Below, in pieces: positions 1 to 6,293 of a stretch of 8,552 bases of DNA. Each line of letters opens with the position of its first letter. Within the stretch, counting starts at the first letter, position 1. Location of the stretch: positions 1-8,552 of the forward strand of contig JALSQC010000309.1 in assembly GCA_026985625.1 (NCBI GenBank), given 5' to 3'. Origin of the DNA: Bacteroidales bacterium. GTDB lineage: Bacteria > Bacteroidota > Bacteroidia > Bacteroidales > JAFGXI01. Made by a program: the position numbers and the translations under genes. The notes under the pieces were generated by a model that ran no database searches, was not told where the DNA came from, and worked only from the letters and a program-made list of their open reading frames with translations.

Positions 1-1
1 A

Positions 2-397
2 ATGATTTTGGCATTGCCCGTAATGTTTATTTTGGTTGGACTTTTCGATGTGTGGGTATCGAAAGAAAAAGTACAAAAACACATAGGTAAAGCATCGGGA
101 GCAAAAGGTGTTTTGCTGGTAATGATGTTGGCATTTTTACAAGCAGGACCTTTGTATGCCGCTTTCCCTGTGGCATATATACTTTGGAAAAAAGGCACCT
201 CGGCAAGTAATATCTTTATTTATCTGAGTGCCGCATCAATAGCCAAAATACCAATGTTGAGTTTCGAAATAGGTTTTTTGGGTATTCAATTTTCGTTAAT
301 AAGGATATTTTTATCGATACCTGTGTTTATATTGGTTGGTATCATTATGGGACGATATTTTGAACGGAATAAATTAGAAGTGAAAGACGGGCAATAA
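2..397 (+). CDS. Permease of the ArsP/YraQ (DUF318) type, 5' end cut off by window edge
   Basis: This is the C-terminal part (131 residues visible) of an integral inner-membrane permease. Hydrophobic segments lie at about residues 2-18, 36-62, 69-93 and 99-117. The loop with A48-G-P-L-Y-A-A-F-P-V-A58, followed by a K-K-G turn and a second segment with K82-I-P-M-L, is the conserved core I recognise from the PF03773 permease family, which includes the organoarsenical exporter ArsP and uncharacterised YraQ proteins. The reading frame is open to the left edge, so the ATG at base 2 is probably an internal methionine; roughly 30 more residues would be expected for the half-size members of this family. 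The downstream arsenate reductase suggests a role in arsenic or related metalloid efflux, but the substrate is inferred from context only. The frame ends in TAA, 55 bp before the next gene. Confidence 0.75.
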   Translation: MILALPVMFILVGLFDVWVSKEKVQKHIGKASGAKGVLLVMMLAFLQAGPLYAAFPVAYILWKKGTSASNIFIYLSAASIAKIPMLSFEIGFLGIQFSLIRIFLSIPVFILVGIIMGRYFERNKLEVKDGQ

Positions 398-452
398 TTC
401 TAAAATATTGAAATTCAGTTGTATAATAATTAATAATTAAAATTTAACAAAA

Positions 453-1055
453 ATGGTAAACGCAAAAGAATGGCTCGAAATCGGGCAAAAATTTCACGGA
501 CACAAATGTCCGGCAATGCCAAACGGCTTAAGAATAGCCGAAGCGGCTATGAACAAACTCGGTGTTGAACGCACAGGCGATGGTTTTTTACACGCAATTG
601 TAGAAATCGGCGAGAATCATTGTGCAACATGCTTTGCCGATGGTGTGCAAGTAATGACAGGTTGCACTTTTGGTAAAGGCAATATCGAGAAATCGCATAA
701 AGGAAAATGGGGTTTGACATTAATCGACAAACGAACTAATAGAGCAGTTAGGGCATATCCAAAAGCCGAGGCAATGATGCAAACTAAAAAGACTTCGTTT
801 TTTAAAGATTATCGCGAAAAAGGAATTCCTCCCACACAAGTTCCCGACAAAATTGTTCAACCTCTTGTTGATAAAGTAATGAATGCTCCTGCTGAAATGA
901 TTATGACAGTTTCGGACATTTTTGAATATAAATGGAAAGAACCCAAACATACTTTTAACAGCCTTGTTTGCGAAGACTGTGGCGAAATGGTTGTTGAAGA
1001 ATACACCGAAATAAAAAACGGAAAAAAAGTTTGTAAGGATTGTGCAAACATATAA
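453..1055 (+). CDS. FmdE-family protein with C-terminal zinc ribbon
   Basis: This 200-residue soluble protein has the FmdE (PF02663) layout. An N-terminal F14-H-G-H-K-C-P20 motif corresponds to the family's FHGHxCPG. A second motif, C57-A-T-C60 followed by D63-G-V-Q-V-M-T-G-C71-T-F-G-K-G-N77, matches the family's C..DAxQxxTGCTFGKGN block. A C-terminal zinc ribbon is formed by C173-x2-C176 and C194-x2-C197. FmdE was named from the molybdenum formylmethanofuran dehydrogenase operon of methanogens. Its bacterial homologues are probably metal-binding proteins of unknown role, and no methanogenesis gene is present here. It lies between a permease and arsC, so a metalloid- or metal-related task is an inference. 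The start ATG follows an A-rich leader typical of Bacteroidota. Its G+C content is clearly above that of the genes from base 1663 on (29 of 60 bases in 481-540). Confidence 0.85.
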   Translation: MVNAKEWLEIGQKFHGHKCPAMPNGLRIAEAAMNKLGVERTGDGFLHAIVEIGENHCATCFADGVQVMTGCTFGKGNIEKSHKGKWGLTLIDKRTNRAVRAYPKAEAMMQTKKTSFFKDYREKGIPPTQVPDKIVQPLVDKVMNAPAEMIMTVSDIFEYKWKEPKHTFNSLVCEDCGEMVVEEYTEIKNGKKVCKDCANI

Positions 1056-1089
1056 TTGTAATTTACTAAATAAAATATAAAATTACAAT
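1055..1089. repeat. Perfect 10-bp inverted repeat in the fmdE-arsC spacer
   Basis: ATTGTAATTT (1055-1064) and AAATTACAAT (1080-1089) are exact reverse complements around a 15-base loop. The left arm starts on the last base of the fmdE stop codon and the right arm ends three bases before the arsC ATG. There is no T-run after it, so it is not an ordinary intrinsic terminator. In mRNA it could form a weak A/U-rich hairpin that affects arsC translation or transcript processing; as DNA it could be a dimeric-protein site. Function is not known. Confidence 0.5.
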
Positions 1090-1092
1090 ATC

Positions 1093-1512
1093 ATGAAAAT
1101 ATTAGTTTTATGCACCGGCAACTCTTGCCGGAGCCAAATGGCAGAAGGATTTTTAAAATCTTTTGACAATAAATTAAAAGTTGTATCAGCCGGAACAAAG
1201 CCAAGCATCAAAGTTCATCCTTTAGCAATAAAAGTAATGCTTGAAGAAAACATAGACTTAACTAAAAATAAACCCAAATCTGTAAACGAATTTCTTAATA
1301 ACGAATTCGATTATGTAATTACAGTTTGTGGTGGAGCAAAAGAAAATTGCCCAATGTTTACGGGAAAAGTTAAACATCGCATTCATATAGGTTTCGACGA
1401 CCCCGCCGAAGCTAAAGGAAACTATGAATTTGTATTATCCGAATTTCGTAGAATTAGAGACGAAATAAAAAAAGAGTTTTATGAGTTTTACAAATCAATA
1501 CATAAAATATAA
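1093..1512 (+). CDS. arsC: Arsenate reductase, thioredoxin-coupled low-molecular-weight phosphatase type
   Basis: This cytoplasmic enzyme should reduce arsenate to arsenite, which can then be exported. The 139-residue protein carries the phosphatase P-loop C7-T-G-N-S-C12-R13-S14 at its N terminus. It also has C79 and C86 in the segment V-C-G-G-A-K-E-N-C-P, and the general-acid loop F101-D-D-P104. In the Staphylococcus pI258 enzyme, C10, C82, C89 and D105 are the nucleophile, the redox relay pair and the acid. All have equivalents here with the same C82-C89 spacing, so the triple-cysteine thioredoxin-regenerated mechanism is expected. Length matches the family (about 130-140). It follows the FmdE gene by 37 bp and is probably cotranscribed with it and the upstream permease. 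No arsR or thioredoxin-like gene of the cassette is visible; these may lie left of the window. Confidence 0.93.
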   Translation: MKILVLCTGNSCRSQMAEGFLKSFDNKLKVVSAGTKPSIKVHPLAIKVMLEENIDLTKNKPKSVNEFLNNEFDYVITVCGGAKENCPMFTGKVKHRIHIGFDDPAEAKGNYEFVLSEFRRIRDEIKKEFYEFYKSIHKI

Positions 1513-1531
1513 AAAATATACCACAATTTAT

Positions 1532-1581
1532 ATCAAATAATTATCAAAATGTTAGGTATAAAAGTATAACTATTATTTGAT
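1532..1581. repeat. 10-bp inverted repeat in the arsC-sirB1 intergenic region
   Basis: ATCAAATAAT (1532-1541) and ATTATTTGAT (1572-1581) are exact reverse complements separated by 30 bases. They lie in the 150-bp non-coding gap (1513-1662) that separates the arsenic cassette from the next operon. The gap also holds a short A/T-only palindrome at 1595-1608 and no ORF. There is no T-rich tail that would make a convincing terminator, and no exact TAnnTTTG promoter. At this A/T content a repeat of this size can occur by chance, so the assignment is weak. Confidence 0.3.
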
Positions 1582-1662
1582 TATTATTAAATAGTATATT
1601 TTAATATATTAAAAAAATTAGTAACTTGCACAACCATAAAAAATCCTATCCTATTAAAATAA

Positions 1663-2544
1663 ATGGCCGATAAATCTAAAATAAAATATTTATTAAATCT
1701 TATCGACGATAGAAATAACGACATTTATCAAAAAGTAAAAATCGAAATAGAAAAATACGGAAAAGAAATTATTCCCGAATTAGAAATATTTTGGGCAAAC
1801 TCAAAAAATAAACTTGTTCAACACAGAATAGAAGACATTATTAAACAAATAAATTTTATCGACATAAAAAACGAATTTAACAAATGGTTAAAAAACGATA
1901 GATACGATTTACTTAAAGCCACCTATATTATATCAAAAATACGCAATCCCGATTTAGATATAAATAATATAAAAAAATCAATATCAAAAATAAAAGATAA
2001 CATTTGGTTAGAATTTAACGATAATCTTACAGGTTTAGAAAAAGTTACAATACTAAACAAAATATTTTTCGGATTACATAATTTTAAAACAATTACACAA
2101 CTAAAAAATATAAATTTATCGTTTTTAGACAATCTGTTAAAAACAAAAAAAGGAGACTTTTTTTCTATAAGTTTACTTTATTTAATAATTGCACAAAGCC
2201 TTGATATGCCAATATACGGAGTTAATTTACCAAACACTTTTATACTTGCTTATAAAGACTTATATTCCGACCCGTTTAATAATATTATCTCAAAAAACAA
2301 TGTTCTATTTTATATAAATCCTTTTCTTAAAGGACGACCTTTTAATCGCGAGCAAATAGAAACATATATTAAACAACAAAAACTAAAATATAAAGAAAGC
2401 TATTTTGAGACTACCGATAACATAATTGTTATTAAAAATTATATCGAGTATTTAATATTATTTTATAAACGCATAAAAATTAACGACTATATACTACAAC
2501 TCGAATATATGCTAAAAAAAATAAAAAAATCTATTAATGGATAA
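1663..2544 (+). CDS. SirB1/transglutaminase-like family protein, probably non-catalytic
   Basis: This 293-residue, lysine- and asparagine-rich soluble protein matches the SirB1-like transglutaminase-core family (Transglut_core2) in its middle part. Residues 161-197 run K-K-G164-D-F-F-S-I-S-L-L-Y, then a helix ending at L180-D-M-P, then G186-V-N-L-P190-N-T-F. The segment F216-Y-I-N-P220-F follows. In SirB1 proteins these correspond to G-x-P-x-S-L-x-x-L-Y, L-P-G-H-F and F-I-D-P-F. Here the His and Asp positions are Thr192 and Asn219, and no Cys is present near the catalytic position, so peptidase or transglutaminase chemistry is unlikely. Residues 1-65 are helical and HEAT-like. The gene overlaps tadA by 8 bp (ATGGATAA), indicating translational coupling in a three-gene operon. 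Biological role unknown. G+C is very low (11 of 60 bases in 1681-1740). Confidence 0.7.
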   Translation: MADKSKIKYLLNLIDDRNNDIYQKVKIEIEKYGKEIIPELEIFWANSKNKLVQHRIEDIIKQINFIDIKNEFNKWLKNDRYDLLKATYIISKIRNPDLDINNIKKSISKIKDNIWLEFNDNLTGLEKVTILNKIFFGLHNFKTITQLKNINLSFLDNLLKTKKGDFFSISLLYLIIAQSLDMPIYGVNLPNTFILAYKDLYSDPFNNIISKNNVLFYINPFLKGRPFNREQIETYIKQQKLKYKESYFETTDNIIVIKNYIEYLILFYKRIKINDYILQLEYMLKKIKKSING

Positions 2545-2968
2545 AGATATTTTTTTTATGAAAGAAGCTCTAAAGCTTGCAAAAGCAGCATATAACGATG
2601 GCGAAGTTCCAATAGGAGCAATTGTTGTGTGCAATCAAAAAATTATATCAAAAGCATATAACCAAACCGAAAAACTAAACGACGTAACAGCCCATGCCGA
2701 GATGATAGCATTAACATCGGCTATGAATAGCTTAGGAGCAAAATATCTTAAAGATTGCACCCTATATGTTACTTTAGAACCATGTAATATGTGTGCAGGA
2801 GCAACATATTGGGCACAAATAAAACAAATAGTATTTGGTGCATACGATAAAAAGCGAGGATTCTCAAAAAACAAAAACATTACACACCCAAAAACAAAAA
2901 TAAAAGGAGGCTTATTAAAAAACGAAAGTTTAGAAATTTTACAAAAATTTTTTAAAGAAAAACGATAA
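2537..2968 (+). CDS. tadA: tRNA-specific adenosine-34 deaminase
   Basis: TadA deaminates the wobble adenosine to inosine in tRNA-Arg(ACG), allowing one tRNA to read several CGN codons. The 143-residue protein shows the cytidine/deoxycytidylate deaminase fold signatures. H53-A-E55 gives a zinc ligand and the proton-shuttling glutamate, and P82-C83-N-M-C86 gives the two cysteine zinc ligands. The N-terminal stretch G22-E-V-P-I-G-A-I-V-V is the usual TadA strand. Family length is about 145-165, so this is complete. The chosen ATG lies inside the last codons of the upstream SirB1-like gene and keeps the usual seven residues before the M-K-E-A-L helix; a later start at Met8 is possible but less typical. 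The SDR gene follows after 9 bp. Confidence 0.94.
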   Translation: MDKDIFFMKEALKLAKAAYNDGEVPIGAIVVCNQKIISKAYNQTEKLNDVTAHAEMIALTSAMNSLGAKYLKDCTLYVTLEPCNMCAGATYWAQIKQIVFGAYDKKRGFSKNKNITHPKTKIKGGLLKNESLEILQKFFKEKR

Positions 2969-2977
2969 TTCAATAAT

Positions 2978-3991
2978 ATGATTTTTGTTACAGGAGGAAC
3001 AGGACTTGTAGGTTCTCATTTATTATACAAACTAACTAAAAGCAATGATAATATTATTGCCTTAAAACAAAAAACATCAAACATAAACAACGTAAAATAC
3101 ATATTCTCAATTTACGAAAAAAATTACGAAAAACTTTTTAACAAAATTAGATGGATAAACGGCGATATAAGAAACAACTTACTACTTAACGATATAACAA
3201 AAGACATATCAACAATATATCACACAGCAGCTTTTGTATCATACAACAAACGTCATAAACAAAAAATTTATGACATTAATGTAAACGGAACAAAAAATAT
3301 TGTTAACGCCTGTTTACAAAACAATATTAACGAACTATGCTACATAAGCTCAATATCATCACTTGGCGAAAACAACAACAATCCAATAACCGAAGAAACC
3401 TGCTGGAAAGAAAACAACAACACAAACTATTCAAAAAGTAAATACCTTGCCGAACTCGAAGTATGGAGAGGCATTGCCGAAGGACTAAATACAATAATAA
3501 TAAACCCGTCGGTAATTTTAGGTCCCGGATTCTGGAATAAAGGCAGTTCCGCAATATTTACCACAATAAAAAACAACCTAAAATATTACACAAACGGCTC
3601 AACAGGATTTGTCGATGTCCGTGACGTTGTAGAAATATTAATTAATCTAAAAAACAAAAAAGCTTACAATACACGCTTTATAGTATCATCAGAAAATATT
3701 AATTACAAAGACATATTTATATACATAGCAAAAAAACTTAACTCAAAACCACCAAAAAAATATGCAACCCCCACACTAACCAAAATAGCATATAATATCG
3801 AACATATAAAAAGTTTTTTACTAAACACAAATCCCTTAATAACAAAAGAAACAGCCATAACAGCACATAAAAAATTATTATACTCAAATAAAAAAATAAT
3901 AAATTTTTTAAATTTTAAATTTATACCAATAAACGATTCTATAGATTTTACAAGCGAAATATTTAATAATCAACAATATACAACCAAATAA
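2978..3991 (+). CDS. NAD-dependent epimerase/dehydratase, extended SDR family
   Basis: This 337-residue cytoplasmic protein begins directly with the Rossmann nucleotide-binding loop T5-G-G-T-G-L-V-G12. It has the N61-G-D-I-R adenine-ring contact, the S124-S-I-S-S128 strand containing the likely catalytic serine, and the catalytic Y151-S-K-S-K155 (YxxxK) pair. The motif N176-P-S-V-I-L-G-P-G is also typical of extended SDRs of the dihydroflavonol-reductase/epimerase group. These features support NAD(P)-dependent oxidoreductase or epimerase chemistry on a sugar or other alcohol; the substrate cannot be read from the sequence. It is the last gene of the sirB1-like/tadA operon. The C-terminal third (from about residue 230) is rich in Lys, Asn and Ile, following the A-rich base composition. 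No terminator is seen after it, only an A-tract. Confidence 0.85.
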   Translation: MIFVTGGTGLVGSHLLYKLTKSNDNIIALKQKTSNINNVKYIFSIYEKNYEKLFNKIRWINGDIRNNLLLNDITKDISTIYHTAAFVSYNKRHKQKIYDINVNGTKNIVNACLQNNINELCYISSISSLGENNNNPITEETCWKENNNTNYSKSKYLAELEVWRGIAEGLNTIIINPSVILGPGFWNKGSSAIFTTIKNNLKYYTNGSTGFVDVRDVVEILINLKNKKAYNTRFIVSSENINYKDIFIYIAKKLNSKPPKKYATPTLTKIAYNIEHIKSFLLNTNPLITKETAITAHKKLLYSNKKIINFLNFKFIPINDSIDFTSEIFNNQQYTTK

Positions 3992-4027
3992 AAAAAAATA
4001 AAAAAAATAATAAAAAAAATAAAAAAA
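3992..4027. other. A-tract upstream of the tRNA promoter
   Basis: These 36 bases contain only A apart from four T residues (3999, 4008, 4011, 4020). The tract fills the space between the SDR stop codon and the tRNA-Leu promoter. Its position directly upstream of the -7 element is where an A/T-rich UP-like element or bent DNA would enhance a strong stable-RNA promoter. That role is inference; no -33 TTTG box is recognisable inside it. Confidence 0.4.
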
Positions 4028-4031
4028 CATT

Positions 4032-4039
4032 TATCTTTG
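4032..4039 (+). promoter_or_regulatory. Bacteroidota -7 promoter element for tRNA-Leu
   Basis: TATCTTTG is an exact match to the Bacteroidota sigma-ABfr consensus TAnnTTTG. It ends 11 bases before the first base of the tRNA, which puts the start of transcription a few bases upstream of the mature 5' end. The -33 TTTG element is replaced by the A-tract. Confidence 0.75.
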
Positions 4040-4050
4040 CCAAACCTTTT

Positions 4051-4132
4051 GCGGATGTGGCGTAATTGGTAGCCGCGCTAGACTTAGGATCTAGTGCCGA
4101 AAGGCGTGGGGGTTCGAGTCCCTTCATCCGCA
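4051..4132 (+). tRNA. tRNA-Leu, anticodon UAG
   Basis: The full cloverleaf can be folded by hand. The acceptor stem is 4051-4057 with 4125-4131 (7 pairs), with discriminator A4132. The D stem is 4060-4062 with 4074-4076. The anticodon stem is 4078-4082 with 4090-4094, with loop 4083-4089 and anticodon TAG at 4085-4087. The variable arm is long, with a GCC/GGC stem (4096-4098 with 4103-4105), as expected for a class II leucine tRNA. The T stem is 4108-4112 with 4120-4124, with two G-T wobble pairs and loop TTCGAGT. The 3' CCA is not encoded and must be added by the CCA enzyme. It decodes CUA and other CUN codons; CTA is used often in the neighbouring tig, clpP and clpX genes. Confidence 0.97.
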
Positions 4133-4138
4133 CAAAAT

Positions 4139-4172
4139 AACCGCTTTAGCTTTTAATAAAGCGGTTTTTTTT
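4139..4172 (+). terminator. Intrinsic terminator after tRNA-Leu
   Basis: A perfect 10-bp stem, AACCGCTTTA (4139-4148) with TAAAGCGGTT (4157-4166), closes an 8-base loop and is followed by further T residues to 4172. It begins six bases after the mature tRNA end and is the clearest Rho-independent terminator in the window. It would end the tRNA transcript, yet only 31 bases remain before the tig start codon. Confidence 0.9.
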
Positions 4173-4203
4173 AAATTTTTAAAAATATTAATCATAAAAA
4201 GTA

Positions 4204-5565
4204 ATGAACATTACAGTAAAAAACATCGACGAGTTAAACCATGTTTTATTAATAAACATAGAAAAAACCGATTACTCCGAAAACGTTGAAAAAGAACTCC
4301 GAAACTATCGAAAAAAAGTAAATATGCCCGGATTCCGACAAGGCAAAGTACCATTGGGAATGATAAAAAAACTATACGGACGAACAATTATGGTCGAAGA
4401 AATCAACAAACTTGTTTCCGATAGCATTACAAAACATATAGTAGATAATAAACTAAACCTATTAGGAGAACCATTACCAAGCGAAAAAGAACAAAAAGAA
4501 ATAGATTGGGATAACCAAGAAAATTTCGAGTTTGCTTACGACTATGCAATTGCCCCCGAAGTTAAAATAAACCTATCAAAAAAAAATAAAATCCCATACT
4601 ACAAAATAAAAATCGACGACAAAACACTTAAAACATATATCGACAACTATAGAGCACGATACGGAGAATACAAAATTATTGACGAAATAAAAGAAAACGA
4701 ACTTATAGAATGTACAATAACCGAAATAAAACCCGAAGGCGAAGGACTAATAGTAAACGATGCAAAAATTCTTTTATCATCGTTTAAAGACGATAAAATA
4801 AAAGCAAAATTTGTAGGTAAAAAAAACAACGGAACAATTACAATAGATCTTAAAAAAGCAGTTGGAGATAACAAAACCGAATTAGCAGCACTATTACACA
4901 AAAAACCCGAAGAAATAGACCAAATATCAAATAAATTTAAAATAAAAATACATAAAATAAAAACTTTCGAAAAAGCAGAACTAAACCAAGACTTTTTCGA
5001 TAAAGTTTACGGTGAAAATGTTGTAAAATCAGAAACCGAGTTTACCGAAAAAATAAAAGAAGAAATAGCAAACAACTACAAAGCCGATAGCGACTACCGC
5101 TTTAGAATCGATGCAAAAGAAAAACTAACATCAACATTAGACATAAAACTACCCGACAATTTCCTTAAACGATGGCTATTAATATCAAACAAAGACAGTA
5201 AAAACAAACTAACACAAGAACAAATAGAAAAAGAATATCCGCTTTTTGCCGACGATTTAAAATGGCAACTAATAAAAGAAACAATTATTAAAGAACAAAA
5301 CATTAAAATTACCGACGAAAAAATTACAAACGCAGCAAAAGAATTTGCACGCTACCAATTCCAACAATACGGATTAGGATACGTTCCCGAAGAATCACTA
5401 ATGCAATACGTCGACGAACTACTAAAAAACAAAGACGAAAAACGTAAAATTATTGATAACGAAATAGAAAAAGCCGCTGTAGAATGGATTAAAGAAACCG
5501 TTAAACTAAACGAAAAAGAAATATCATACGAAGAATTTAACAAACTTTTTGAAAAAAATAAATAA
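4204..5565 (+). CDS. tig: Trigger factor, ribosome-associated chaperone
   Basis: Trigger factor binds near the ribosomal exit tunnel and shields nascent chains. The 453-residue protein has the N-terminal ribosome-binding domain (about 1-110) with the signature P42-G-F-R-Q-G-K-V-P50, in which F44-R45-x-G-K48 is the ribosome-contact loop. A middle region (about 140-250) occupies the place of the FKBP-type peptidyl-prolyl isomerase domain but shows no obvious isomerase active-site pattern to my eye. A lysine/glutamate-rich helical C-terminal domain (about 260-445) forms the chaperone arms. Length is normal for the family. It heads the tig-clpP-clpX gene order, well known in many bacteria. The leader between the tRNA terminator and the ATG is only 31 bp, so its promoter must overlap the terminator or it depends on read-through. 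Confidence 0.93.
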   Translation: MNITVKNIDELNHVLLINIEKTDYSENVEKELRNYRKKVNMPGFRQGKVPLGMIKKLYGRTIMVEEINKLVSDSITKHIVDNKLNLLGEPLPSEKEQKEIDWDNQENFEFAYDYAIAPEVKINLSKKNKIPYYKIKIDDKTLKTYIDNYRARYGEYKIIDEIKENELIECTITEIKPEGEGLIVNDAKILLSSFKDDKIKAKFVGKKNNGTITIDLKKAVGDNKTELAALLHKKPEEIDQISNKFKIKIHKIKTFEKAELNQDFFDKVYGENVVKSETEFTEKIKEEIANNYKADSDYRFRIDAKEKLTSTLDIKLPDNFLKRWLLISNKDSKNKLTQEQIEKEYPLFADDLKWQLIKETIIKEQNIKITDEKITNAAKEFARYQFQQYGLGYVPEESLMQYVDELLKNKDEKRKIIDNEIEKAAVEWIKETVKLNEKEISYEEFNKLFEKNK

Positions 5566-5614
5566 TAAATTTTTAGTTAATACATTTTTCTTTATTTTTA
5601 AAGAAAAAAATATT

Positions 5615-6286
5615 ATGAAAAACAACGAATTTAAAAAATTTGCAACAAAACATTTAGGTATTAGTAGCTTAACACTACATAAATACACATCAATGTACAA
5701 CAGCTACATATCACCTACAATTATCGAAGAACGCCAAATGAACATTGCTACAATGGACGTTTTTTCAAGATTAATGATGGATAGAATTATTTTTCTCGGA
5801 CTTGCAATCGACGACTACGTTGCAAACATTATACAAGCACAACTACTTTTTTTAGAATCAACCGACCCGTCAAAAGACATACAAATATATTTTAATACTC
5901 CGGGAGGTTCAGTTTATGCAGGACTAGGAATATACGACACAATACAATACATAAACGCCGATGTAGCCACAATATGCACAGGCATGGCAGCATCAATGGG
6001 AGCAGTATTACTTACAGCAGGAACAAAAGGAAAACGTTCAGCACTAAAACACTCACGCATAATGATACACCAACCAATGGGAGGAGCATCAGGACAAGCT
6101 AGCGACATAGAAATTACAGCTCGCGAAATTCAAAAACTAAAACACGAACTATACGAAATTATTGCAAAACACTCCGGAAACTCTATTAAAAAAATAGAAA
6201 AAGACTCCGACCGCGATTTTTGGATGACCGCCGACGAAGCTAAAAAATACGGAATGATAGACGAAGTTCTTGTTAGAAACAAATAA
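5615..6286 (+). CDS. clpP: ATP-dependent Clp protease proteolytic subunit
   Basis: ClpP forms the tetradecameric serine-protease chamber fed by ClpX. From this start the protein has 223 residues, and the catalytic triad is S127 (G-M-A-A-S-M), H152 (M-I-H-Q-P-M-G-G) and D201 (D-R-D-F-W). The spacings of 25 and 49 residues are identical to those of the E. coli enzyme. The P96-G-G-S-V oxyanion segment is present. The frame is open further upstream to an ATG at 5549 inside tig, which would add 22 residues (rich in Lys, Asn and Phe). I prefer 5615 because the resulting N terminus (N-E-F-K-K-F-A-T-K-H-L-G) resembles that of Bacteroides ClpP and the ATG is preceded by an A-rich leader. The gap to tig is 49 bp and to clpX 7 bp, so cotranscription with clpX is almost certain. 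Confidence 0.94.
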   Translation: MKNNEFKKFATKHLGISSLTLHKYTSMYNSYISPTIIEERQMNIATMDVFSRLMMDRIIFLGLAIDDYVANIIQAQLLFLESTDPSKDIQIYFNTPGGSVYAGLGIYDTIQYINADVATICTGMAASMGAVLLTAGTKGKRSALKHSRIMIHQPMGGASGQASDIEITAREIQKLKHELYEIIAKHSGNSIKKIEKDSDRDFWMTADEAKKYGMIDEVLVRNK

Positions 6287-6293
6287 ATAATTT

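Noticed and set aside
720..1051. Minus-strand open frames opposite the fmdE-like gene
   Set aside because: They lie entirely within a well-supported gene on the other strand, have low-complexity Phe/Ser-rich translations and match no family I recognise.
1576..1602. TTTG plus TATATTTT as a promoter for the sirB1-like operon
   Set aside because: The -7 box has a mismatch at the final G and the 15-base spacing is shorter than the roughly 17-23 bases expected for Bacteroidota promoters.
2635..2973. 112-codon minus-strand open frame opposite tadA
   Set aside because: It is a shadow of a confidently identified gene with zinc-ligand motifs; it lacks a promoter and has no recognisable domain.
4051..4132. 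tRNA-Leu as an integration site for a mobile element
   Set aside because: No second copy of the tRNA 3' end, integrase gene or flanking repeat is present; conserved housekeeping genes lie on both sides.
5581..5588. TACATTTT as an internal promoter before clpP
   Set aside because: It differs from TAnnTTTG at the last position, and the nearest TTTG is about 29 bases upstream, too far for a -33 box.
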